A stretch of 64,000 nt of DNA from Paenibacillus illinoisensis NBRC 15959 (GTDB lineage Bacteria > Bacillota > Bacilli > Paenibacillales > Paenibacillaceae), in assembly GCF_004000925.1 (NCBI RefSeq), contig NZ_BIME01000011.1, forward strand, positions 124,001 to 188,000, given 5' to 3'. Position numbers and translations under genes: made by a program. Positions 6,741-14,224 of this stretch are shown here, one piece after another. Within the stretch, counting starts at the first letter, position 1, and each line of letters starts with the position of its first letter. The notes under the pieces were generated by a model, which searched no databases, had not been told where the DNA came from, and saw only the letters and a program-made list of their open reading frames with translations.

Positions 6741-9062
6741 TTAGTTTTCTTCATATCCAAATGTTTTGGATAAATAATAGAATTGGCTGTTCACCAGGAT
6801 ATAAAAAGAGAACAAGTAGACACCTTGCTTTAACTCCGGACTCGGCTTTAACTTGATAAAAACGGATGAACGTTCACCTGGTTGAATTTCCAGCTTGACT
6901 TGATGAAACTCCACGTCAATAAGTTCACTATCAATGCTAATTCCGGCAATGTTTATTTGGAGAGGCTCATTTTGCTGATTGTTTATTTCATACAATTTTG
7001 CGTCCAAACCTTCGTTTCCAAAACGGAGATATGGATTCCCTGTAATCGACAATGCAGTCTCAGGAAAATCAGAAATGCATCCACAATGAAAACATTTATA
7101 ACTTATGCGTTTCACTGACTTTCCTGGTCCTGTCAGAATCGAAGACTCGAATCTAGCACTTGAATAACCACAATCATAACAAGTAGAAGTAAAGGCAAGT
7201 TCAGTAATGTGCGTACGCTTTTCACTTATCTTTTCAAAAAATATATCTCTCTTGCTGTTCGTATAGGAAACCATCTGAGTGAAAATTTCCTGATTCAAAT
7301 TCAAATATTTCTGTTCCAACTTGCGAAGTGTACTTTCCAGCTTGCTCCTCGATTGGAAGCAGTAACGATATCTACGATATAAATTAGGGATGGACTTCCA
7401 GTAGTTATAGACATCCTCTATTTTCCCTTTTAATTGGCTGCCAATAGAAACACATTCTCTGAAAAAGTCCAAGCTATCTTGATAAACATCAACACGCTTC
7501 ATGGCTTCTTCTACATGATTTCTTGCGGTTAGAACCACATGCATCTCATCATGTTCAAACGGTTCGTTGGAGAACAGCATTAATTTCACGCTGCAAGGAT
7601 CACTTTTAATAAAGCCGACGTATATTTTCTTCTGATTAATGGATATTTGTTTATGATCGGAGTCCAAAAAGGATATTTTCGCGATATCCAACTCCTGCAA
7701 ACTCGACTCTTCCACCTGAATTTCGACCTCAGCATAAGTTTCATCAGCTAGATCTGACAGGATGGCTGTGACCTCTGAAACATCATTCATGGACACACGA
7801 GTCTTCTTTACGTTAAGCCCCCCATACTTTAAACCCGGATCACCAATTTGTGAGAAATAGTTGTTTTCAATACCGCTATACCTAAGAAATTCATTGATAT
7901 ACTGTGTTTTGATCCCTTCGGAATATCCATATTTCGATAAGTTATGAGCCAGAATATTCTCAGTAATATCACCAATTTTAATACTCGGTGTTGTTATGAT
8001 ACTCAATGCATGCCCTTCAATAAGGTTCCTAAGTATTGTATGACGGTATGGAATAAAGCTTTGAGCTCCATCACCAAGGTTACACCCATTCAAAAACAGG
8101 AATTTCGCATACAGATCGTTGATGGAAAGCCTTTTACGGTTCTCAATGCAGCATTGGTCTGTGTGTGTCAGACAACGTGGCGAAAATTGGTTACATTCTC
8201 CCGTTGTGTTGTCTTTATCGGTCTCATCTGCCTGCACACTACAAAACAAATAATCATTCATGACGATTGCACATTCCCGGCAATGTGACATATAGCTAAA
8301 CTCAAGCAGCCTGCTTTGTTGGAAAATTAGGTCTGATGTGCTTTCCAGGGAACAATAATCTCGAGGTAAATAATGAGTTACCATCTGACCTGCGATGCCT
8401 TGTCTGGCTTCATCCTCTCGGAGTTTAATCCGATTGGCCAGTACAGAATTCAACCGAAGGCTGCTATTCAGCTTATCCTCGAGTACGATACGCTTCAACA
8501 AATACAAACGTAAAGTCGTGTAATCGGTAAATGGTAGAAATCCCATGGGCTTTGCAAAATGTGCCAGCTTGAGGTTAATTTCGCCATCCAGGCATGAATA
8601 CGGCATAATAAAAAACCAAGAGTCATAGTCGTCTCTGACACTTAGCCCTTTATTTTGGATAAACTCATCCAGGCTATTCAGCCTTACCACAATCTTTCTA
8701 AAATAAATCGCATATAGTAACGCAAAAAGGGATTCTTCCAACCCCCACGTTGAACTCTCCACCCACAGACAAGCTTCGCGGCAGGCGGAGGACATCGCTG
8801 CATTATGCTGTGCAATCAATTCTTCAATGGAGTCTGTACAATGGAACTCAGAAGCATATTGGGTATTCAGCAATAGATGTGTACCATTTTCCTTTTCCAG
8901 AAAAGCAAAAATGCTTTGTTGGTGCTCTTCAAAAACAGGCACAATCCTCTTACCTGAACCAACGGCTTCCATCTGATCTTTAACAAAAAAGCGCAGCTGA
9001 TCTTTCGATCGTAATGAATGAAGTGTGACCGAATGATTATCCATGTTGAATGACTTCTCCAT
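6741..9062 (-). CDS. large Cys-rich protein with possible caspase-like core and zinc ribbon
   Basis: I do not recognise this 773-residue protein with certainty. Residues about 315-415 resemble the C-terminal half of caspase-fold (CHAT/C25-type) proteases: FLFLNGCNLGDG with Cys327, an LIEGHALSIITTPS strand-loop, then GDPGLKYGG. A possible partner His is at 260 (YMSH). Residues 261-305 hold seven cysteines. A CxxC...CxxC zinc ribbon lies at 628-631 and 657-660, preceded by a helical, possibly coiled-coil stretch (about 540-620). The end (690-773) looks like a beta-sandwich (IQPGERSSVFIKL). No signal peptide is seen. Its start overlaps the upstream gene, with alternative starts at 9062 and 9044. 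Peptide cleavage or acyl transfer is conceivable but not shown. Confidence 0.7.
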   Translation of the reverse strand: MEKSFNMDNHSVTLHSLRSKDQLRFFVKDQMEAVGSGKRIVPVFEEHQQSIFAFLEKENGTHLLLNTQYASEFHCTDSIEELIAQHNAAMSSACREACLWVESSTWGLEESLFALLYAIYFRKIVVRLNSLDEFIQNKGLSVRDDYDSWFFIMPYSCLDGEINLKLAHFAKPMGFLPFTDYTTLRLYLLKRIVLEDKLNSSLRLNSVLANRIKLREDEARQGIAGQMVTHYLPRDYCSLESTSDLIFQQSRLLEFSYMSHCRECAIVMNDYLFCSVQADETDKDNTTGECNQFSPRCLTHTDQCCIENRKRLSINDLYAKFLFLNGCNLGDGAQSFIPYRHTILRNLIEGHALSIITTPSIKIGDITENILAHNLSKYGYSEGIKTQYINEFLRYSGIENNYFSQIGDPGLKYGGLNVKKTRVSMNDVSEVTAILSDLADETYAEVEIQVEESSLQELDIAKISFLDSDHKQISINQKKIYVGFIKSDPCSVKLMLFSNEPFEHDEMHVVLTARNHVEEAMKRVDVYQDSLDFFRECVSIGSQLKGKIEDVYNYWKSIPNLYRRYRYCFQSRSKLESTLRKLEQKYLNLNQEIFTQMVSYTNSKRDIFFEKISEKRTHITELAFTSTCYDCGYSSARFESSILTGPGKSVKRISYKCFHCGCISDFPETALSITGNPYLRFGNEGLDAKLYEINNQQNEPLQINIAGISIDSELIDVEFHQVKLEIQPGERSSVFIKLKPSPELKQGVYLFSFYILVNSQFYYLSKTFGYEEN

Positions 9063-10284
9063 GTTGAATCACTTCTCCATTGTCCCATTTCATTGACGTT
9101 TGAAACCAATCCACTGCCGCTAGTAATCGTTCCTCGATATCCTGTTCACTACTAGCCATCAATACGAAGGAAGCCAGACAATCATTACAATTACGGCCAT
9201 AGTTAAAGTGTTGGTCAGCGGAAGCAAGAAGCTCAAAATCGATTATCTCATCCGGGTACTCCGTTTCCGGTGGCCCCAAAAATGTGCCTTTTCCTGGATG
9301 AACCAGCACATTGCCACTGATCGTCCGCGGCTCTCTCTCAATAGATTCCCAGGATATCGGGATACCACACTGCATTTGGACCCATGTTTTCATTAAATCA
9401 ATGTTAAAGGCCGTTTTTAATGTTATACCAATCTTGGAACCACCCACACGACTGGCAATTTCACACAATATTAGCTCATCTTCCTCTGTGTGAAATATCT
9501 CCGCGTGGAAAGCCATAACCTCCGGGCAGGGTAAATGGGATAAAATCTGGTTTACCATCTCATTTAACCGCGTTACCAGCGGATTATCAGCTTCCAGAAT
9601 GTAACTTCCAGATGGTTTAGCATCCATGTAAGCCAGACAAGAATTAATGTAGACAGAAGGCCAGCAAAATAAAAGTTCACCCTTCTTGGCAAGACCATCA
9701 ATATGATAAATTCGTCCCGATACAAACTCCTCCGCGATCCACTCTCCCTTGAAGCCTTCTTCCAACCTGTTCGCCAGTTCTGATTCCGAATGGATGACCG
9801 CTACTTCTTTGGAACCTGTCCCGTCTATTTTCTTCACTACAATGGGATAGGAATGAGACTCAACAAACTTTAATAAGTCCAAACTTGAAGTTACCTTGCA
9901 GTAAGGCGACAGTTTTATGTCTGTATGTTTCAGTTTATCTTTCATCATCACTTTATTGCGGAATGCTAGAGCACTCTCCATCGTTTGGCCTGGAATACCC
10001 AAATAGTCACGTAATTCCGCTGCCCGAATCAGATCAGATTCAGAAATAGCAATGATGGCCGTAAACTGATATGTTTTATGTAGAGCAATGGCTCTTTTCT
10101 CTACATTACCATTGACCGAGAATTGATCGAACCATTCCATGTGTTCATAGTGATTTACAACGTGATTATAGCTTGACTGATATTCGGAGGAAGACAGCAT
10201 CACTAATTTTTGTTTTGTTGAGTTTAACCAGCTTTCATAGGGTGTAATGGTATGATTTCTTCGATTAATGATTAAAATAGCCAC
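9037..10284 (-). CDS. ATP-grasp ligase 2 (peptide-bond forming type)
   Basis: This 415-residue paralogue of the ligase at 5473-6702 shares GQTMESALAFRNKVMMKDK (GQTAESALAFRDKVVMKEK in the other), the YPIVVKKIDGTGSKEVAV ATP-binding strand, EEFVSGRIYHIDGL and CEIASRVGGSKIG metal-site region. The start is GTG at 10284, with AGAGGAG 9 bases upstream; 14 upstream codons are discarded. The last codons contain a tandem duplication producing GEVIQHGEVIQHG and overlap the next gene. Two related ligases in one cluster suggest two successive amide bonds, or one enzyme for peptide formation and one for loading or tailoring (inference). Confidence 0.85.
   Translation of the reverse strand: MAILIINRRNHTITPYESWLNSTKQKLVMLSSSEYQSSYNHVVNHYEHMEWFDQFSVNGNVEKRAIALHKTYQFTAIIAISESDLIRAAELRDYLGIPGQTMESALAFRNKVMMKDKLKHTDIKLSPYCKVTSSLDLLKFVESHSYPIVVKKIDGTGSKEVAVIHSESELANRLEEGFKGEWIAEEFVSGRIYHIDGLAKKGELLFCWPSVYINSCLAYMDAKPSGSYILEADNPLVTRLNEMVNQILSHLPCPEVMAFHAEIFHTEEDELILCEIASRVGGSKIGITLKTAFNIDLMKTWVQMQCGIPISWESIEREPRTISGNVLVHPGKGTFLGPPETEYPDEIIDFELLASADQHFNYGRNCNDCLASFVLMASSEQDIEERLLAAVDWFQTSMKWDNGEVIQHGEVIQHG
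9041..9076. repeat. 18-bp tandem duplication at a gene overlap
   Basis: Two adjacent 18-bp units (9041-9058 and 9059-9076) differ at one base. They lie across the 3' end of the second ATP-grasp gene and the 5' end of the 773-aa gene. On the minus strand each unit provides an ATG and a GGAGAAG-like Shine-Dalgarno element, so the downstream gene has two stacked possible starts (9062 and 9044). Confidence 0.9.
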
Positions 10285-10300
10285 AATGGAATACTCCTCT

Positions 10301-10972
10301 CTATACTTTCGCAGGGGACAACTCATAGAAGGTTATGGTATCTGCATCACTACAATAGATCGCCCATTTAGAAGGTGTGCTCTTTATATCTCCAACATTA
10401 ATCAGGTATTTTTCATACTGATCCAAAGGGATGGATCTCCCCAACTGAATCGGAATTTCATTGTAAAGCATCTCACCATCCACCTGATGCACACCGAATA
10501 ATCTTTGATCATGGTTGTGCCCATAAAAAAAAAGCCGATACGTTAACATTTTATTTTCAATTAACGGATGAAACACATCAGGACCGCTCTCTACCCATGG
10601 CAGCTGATGACCATGGATAAAGAGCAGATTACCTTGGGCAATTTCCCTCGGATAATCTAGAAATATAGCGATATTTTCGGGTATTTGTGTTGAAGGCATC
10701 AGCTTCTTCAGCTTTTCTTCCTGATTACCGATAACGCCTTGAAACGTACGAAGTGTATCGATAAATGAATGTGTTGAATTCATAACATAGTCGGGTAATT
10801 GTTCCGGCTCCACTGCACTTTCATCCGCTGAAGATACGCTTTTTTTCTCCACTTCAAAAACATCACCCATACATATGATTTCTGCTTCAGCATGATCTTT
10901 ACGTACTTGGGTTACCACTTGTTCCGCTTGAGCAAACCGACTATGAATATCGCCAATCAAAGCAATCTTCAT
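10301..10972 (-). CDS. metallophosphoesterase
   Basis: The 223-residue protein shows the calcineurin-like phosphoesterase blocks: GDIHSR (residues 7-12), GDV (36-38), GNQEE (82-86), HGHQ (120-123) and GHNH (151-154). These bind two metals and hydrolyse a phosphoester. The third block usually reads GNHE; here the His that acts as general acid is Gln84, which may lower activity or change the substrate. The start overlaps the glutaredoxin stop by 4 bases. In a cluster that also has an HPr-kinase-like protein, removal of a temporary phosphate or nucleotide group from an intermediate is plausible (inference). Confidence 0.85.
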   Translation of the reverse strand: MKIALIGDIHSRFAQAEQVVTQVRKDHAEAEIICMGDVFEVEKKSVSSADESAVEPEQLPDYVMNSTHSFIDTLRTFQGVIGNQEEKLKKLMPSTQIPENIAIFLDYPREIAQGNLLFIHGHQLPWVESGPDVFHPLIENKMLTYRLFFYGHNHDQRLFGVHQVDGEMLYNEIPIQLGRSIPLDQYEKYLINVGDIKSTPSKWAIYCSDADTITFYELSPAKV

Positions 10973-11238
10973 TTCGCACTAATGTCCTGTTTTACGTTGG
11001 AAAAATGCTGTTGAATGTACTCCAGAATATGCTGGTTATCTTCTAAGCGGCCTGCTAGAATATGATCTCCGTCATGCAGAGCCGGAACAAAAGGCACACC
11101 CGTAAGCTCAATCAGTTCTTTCCTTTCAGATCTTTCCTTCGTAACATTGATATTGATATAAGAAACACCCAAGTCGGTTAATAGCTCCCGCACAGGTTTA
11201 CAATAGGGACATCTTTCTCTTTGGTATAACTTAAACAT
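10969..11238 (-). CDS. glutaredoxin-like protein
   Basis: This 89-residue protein is the size of a single glutaredoxin domain. The active-site CPYC lies at residues 10-13 after a short beta strand, and TGVPFVP provides the cis-proline loop. Both cysteines are present, so dithiol redox chemistry is possible. It overlaps the stop of the aminotransferase gene (by 8 bases) and the start of the phosphoesterase gene. The partner may be one of the Cys-rich cluster proteins, such as the 773-residue protein, or the carrier-protein thiol. A GST-type N-terminal domain is the alternative reading. Confidence 0.85.
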   Translation of the reverse strand: MFKLYQRERCPYCKPVRELLTDLGVSYININVTKERSERKELIELTGVPFVPALHDGDHILAGRLEDNQHILEYIQQHFSNVKQDISAK

Positions 11239-12385
11239 AGACTGATTCCTCCGCTAATGAATGTTGAATGGCTTGCAGACTGCTTCCTCGTTCAAAGGTA
11301 TGGCCCATTTCGCTTAAACTCATTTCAATAGCACCGAAAATGCCCATGATATCGATTACATCGACAGCACCCACATGACCAATGCGAATACCGGTATCTT
11401 TTATTTCACCTTGTCCGCCTGTTACGGTAAGCCCAAATTGGTTATTGAGGATTTGAAGTAACTTTTTTGCGGATACAGCACCAGGTGCCTTGGCAACGGT
11501 AACCGTATTACTTCTTACTTTTGGATCCTGAACGAACAATTCAAACCCCAACGCTTCAAGTGCAGCTCCTGTTGCCTTAGCAATTCCTTGATGTCTACGT
11601 ACACAAGCATCGTAGCCTTCTTCATTCAACAATTGTAAAGATACCTGCAGAGCTTGAATCAGAGATACACCAGGGCTGGAAGGAGCCATAGGGTAGAATT
11701 TACGATAACGTTCAAAAGAAAAATAATAACTGCGTGTCTTCACCAGGCCAATAACATTCCATGCTTTAGCCGACACACTAACAAACGCGAGACCAGGAGG
11801 CATCATGAATCCTTTATGTGATGCAGCAAGTACGATATCCAGACCCCACTCGTCCATCTCTAAGGCATGAGATAACAAACCGCTGATCGCATCCACAATA
11901 ACGATCTGTTCCTTATCCTTGAAAAACTGTCCAATACTTTGGATATCGTTCTTAACGCCTGTAGAAGTCTCGCTATAGACGACTAAGATGGCCTTGGCAT
12001 CCTGGTGCAGTTCGTACGTTTCCTGGATGGATTCCATGGAAGCTGATGTTCCCCAGGGAGAGCGGATCTCAACTACCTCGACACCCTGTATGCGGCAAAT
12101 ATCTACAAATCGCTCACCGAAATACCCATTTGACACTACAATTGCCTTGTCACCGATATTCAAGCTATTTGAAATGGCTGCTTCCATAGCTCCGGTTCCT
12201 GATGAGAGTAAAATGTAAACATCGTTTTGTGTGCGAAACCATTTGGGGAGCTCCTGATTAATTTCCTCAATCAATGTCTGCATTTGTGGTGAGCGGTGAT
12301 GAATGACTTCCTTTGCACCAGCCATTAAAATTTCATTGGGAACCTGCGTTGGTCCCGGAGTTGCCATACGAAGTTTCATAGTCAT
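11231..12385 (-). CDS. class V aminotransferase (phosphonate pathway)
   Basis: The protein is about 384 residues and belongs to the fold-type I, class V group of serine/alanine-glyoxylate aminotransferases and AEP transaminase. Visible are the N-terminal ATPGPTQVP, the phosphate-cradle SSGTGAMEAA (about 61-70), the PLP-contacting Asp165 in VDAISGL, and the Schiff-base Lys191 in ASHKG. In a PEP-mutase cluster it could aminate phosphonoacetaldehyde to 2-aminoethylphosphonate or, as in APPA biosynthesis, aminate the 2-keto acid made by the aldolase. The presence of the aldolase favours the second. The start at 12385 has GAGAGG 5 bases upstream; the longer reading frame would overlap the YjbQ gene by 50 bases. 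Confidence 0.85.
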   Translation of the reverse strand: MTMKLRMATPGPTQVPNEILMAGAKEVIHHRSPQMQTLIEEINQELPKWFRTQNDVYILLSSGTGAMEAAISNSLNIGDKAIVVSNGYFGERFVDICRIQGVEVVEIRSPWGTSASMESIQETYELHQDAKAILVVYSETSTGVKNDIQSIGQFFKDKEQIVIVDAISGLLSHALEMDEWGLDIVLAASHKGFMMPPGLAFVSVSAKAWNVIGLVKTRSYYFSFERYRKFYPMAPSSPGVSLIQALQVSLQLLNEEGYDACVRRHQGIAKATGAALEALGFELFVQDPKVRSNTVTVAKAPGAVSAKKLLQILNNQFGLTVTGGQGEIKDTGIRIGHVGAVDVIDIMGIFGAIEMSLSEMGHTFERGSSLQAIQHSLAEESVYV

Positions 12386-12395
12386 CTTTTCCTCT

Positions 12396-12803
12396 CTATA
12401 GATCAATAAAAAGGGTGCGAGTTGCTTCCTGCAAATCAAAATCAAATAAGACTACTCGATGGGTGGAGGACATTGCCAATTTATAATTGCTGACAGGAAG
12501 CGAAAGACTTGTTCCTAGAATGGAACTCTTGATGTGAGAACTCCCATTCATATCACCAGTCGTTCGAAAATGTTGATATTCAACCTTTTTTTCATGAGGG
12601 GCGATTTCGTTTAATATCTGCAACAGATCTTGAACCGCCCCTGGCTCATAACGCATGACGGTCAAACCGATCGTACTTCCCACTGCACAAACATGTGCGA
12701 TCCCACTACCTCTTTCCATTTCTCCAAGGCAGCCTTCAATCTGTTCTGTAATATCATAGGCATGATCAAAGCCTTTTGAAGCCAATTTTATTTCTTTTAA
12801 CAT
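12396..12803 (-). CDS. YjbQ/UPF0047 family protein
   Basis: The 135-residue protein matches the whole YjbQ fold: D...DLLQILNEIAP, then YQHFRTTGDMNGSSHIKSS, ILGTSLSLPV and a C-terminal beta hairpin ending in VLFDFD. Family members are small trimeric proteins, some with weak thiamine-phosphate-synthase activity. The usual family segment with a conserved His-Thr-Thr and a Glu is altered here (AVGSTIGLTVMRYE), while the later His residues (in YQHF and SSHIKSS) remain, so the function may have changed. The ATG at 12803 is preferred, with GGGAG 6 bases before it. Family placement is firm, but its role in the phosphonate cluster is unknown. Confidence 0.75.
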   Translation of the reverse strand: MLKEIKLASKGFDHAYDITEQIEGCLGEMERGSGIAHVCAVGSTIGLTVMRYEPGAVQDLLQILNEIAPHEKKVEYQHFRTTGDMNGSSHIKSSILGTSLSLPVSNYKLAMSSTHRVVLFDFDLQEATRTLFIDL

Positions 12804-12826
12804 GGCGCACTCCCACATTCGAAAAT

Positions 12827-13084
12827 TTAGCTAACTAATGATTTCTTTTCAGCCACCATGTTGACAATGGAACCAATGGATAAAAAGTTATCGAGAACTA
12901 GATCCTTGTCTTCAAACATAATGCTGAAATCATCCTCCAATTTAACGATAATGGCTACGGATGCAAAGGAATCAATCGGCAAAATTTCTTGCTCTGCAGG
13001 TGTTTTTTCGAGCTTTGTAATGGTCATGACGATTTCGGTTACTTTTTGCTTCAACTCGTTATGCATCATTCCACCTACCTTCAT
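12827..13084 (-). CDS. acyl carrier protein
   Basis: The 85-residue acidic helical protein carries the phosphopantetheine attachment site at Ser39 (LPIDSFASV, where most ACPs have DSL). The length and four-helix pattern fit a free-standing carrier protein. It overlaps the nucleotidyltransferase stop (ATGA) and lacks any ketosynthase or condensation-domain neighbour. The only evident loading enzyme nearby is the SerRS-like ligase at 2964-4106, so the cargo is probably an aminoacyl group rather than a fatty acid (inference). A start at Met6 or Met7 is also possible. A phosphopantetheinyl transferase is not encoded in the window. Confidence 0.87.
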   Translation of the reverse strand: MKVGGMMHNELKQKVTEIVMTITKLEKTPAEQEILPIDSFASVAIIVKLEDDFSIMFEDKDLVLDNFLSIGSIVNMVAEKKSLVS

Positions 13085-14223
13085 GTCATTTTTTCTTTGA
13101 ATTGTTCCAGTCTTGAGGTTCCTTCTATTTCATCCTCATTAGAAAGGGAGAAGAAGCGCTCAACAAATGATTTCTTCCATTTCACGGCGCTGCCATAATC
13201 CAGCTCTCCGTACTTTTCCAGGAATGTTTCATCTCTAATATTTAGAATGGGTTGGAGTACATCTGAATAATGTTCATCATACAAATAGTCCAAATAGTAG
13301 AACGAGTAGAATAACGCTTCGGTTGCCAGCAATTCATTAGCTCGTTTCGCGAGTAAATCCCAATCCAATTGACCTCTTTCCAACAAGTTCAGCGTACATT
13401 CGCGCAAATCACAAAACTTAATCAAATTCAAATCGGCATGCAGTAATACCCATTGAACGTTGGTTGCCTCTTTATATAAGTGGATCGCAATATGAATCAA
13501 AAAATCCATTTCTTCAAGTAAAAAAACAGGGGTATCTTCCAAATTCGTTTTTACTGCATTTTCTAGTAATGCTTTTGAGGCTTGATAATTTTTCTTCAGA
13601 TCAACATCGTAGGAAAAATCGATATCGATATGCCTTAGGAACGGGTCATCAGAGAGTTTTACATGTGGATAAATGTTCCCGATATGCATTTTCCATAGCA
13701 TTTCCTCTTGCCTCGATACCTGGTTGATCGTCTTGCTTGACCAATCGTAGTCACCAATCACATACCCAAGCGATTTAAGTACCTGAGAGACCTTGTTCCG
13801 ATCCGACAAATCAATCAAGAAGTCCAAATCATTACAAATTCGAAGCCCCATATCTTTGTAGACATTTGGAAGAAGTACAAAGCCTTTGAGAGGGATGGCT
13901 TTGATCGATTCTTGGTCAAATGCCCGTAAGACCTGCAGCCCTTCCGCAAACATCAGTTCATTACGATGTTTGTTGCTAAGATAATAGGAATTGAACAATC
14001 GCTTATACATGTTTTTGATTTTCCCTGTTTGATCTAGTCGAAGTAAGTGACCTCCGATGAGCTGGAGCACCTTATGACGATTTGCCAACGAAACCAACTT
14101 ATCGATATCGAATCCGTTATCTATAATTTCTTTGGCTTCTTCTTCGTTCTCTACGGTCATCTCAATACGTGAGCAGAGTAATAAGAGCCTTTCATGATCA
14201 TGAAGCTGTAATTTTTCGTTCAT
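13081..14223 (-). CDS. nucleotidyltransferase family protein (NTP_transf_5 type)
   Basis: The 380-residue protein contains the hallmark of the uncharacterised NTP_transf_5 group: LKG (residues 112-114), Y(KDMGLR) with Arg128, and the DLD metal motif at 132-134. The first 110 residues are helical. Family members often stand next to HPr-kinase-like proteins and in peptide natural-product clusters. The reaction is presumed to be transfer of a nucleotide to a hydroxyl or phosphate. AGGAGG 5 bases before the ATG at 14223 fixes the start, immediately after the HPr-kinase-like gene. It is likely to work with that protein on the same intermediate (inference). Confidence 0.8.
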   Translation of the reverse strand: MNEKLQLHDHERLLLLCSRIEMTVENEEEAKEIIDNGFDIDKLVSLANRHKVLQLIGGHLLRLDQTGKIKNMYKRLFNSYYLSNKHRNELMFAEGLQVLRAFDQESIKAIPLKGFVLLPNVYKDMGLRICNDLDFLIDLSDRNKVSQVLKSLGYVIGDYDWSSKTINQVSRQEEMLWKMHIGNIYPHVKLSDDPFLRHIDIDFSYDVDLKKNYQASKALLENAVKTNLEDTPVFLLEEMDFLIHIAIHLYKEATNVQWVLLHADLNLIKFCDLRECTLNLLERGQLDWDLLAKRANELLATEALFYSFYYLDYLYDEHYSDVLQPILNIRDETFLEKYGELDYGSAVKWKKSFVERFFSLSNEDEIEGTSRLEQFKEKMT

Positions 14224-14224
14224 T

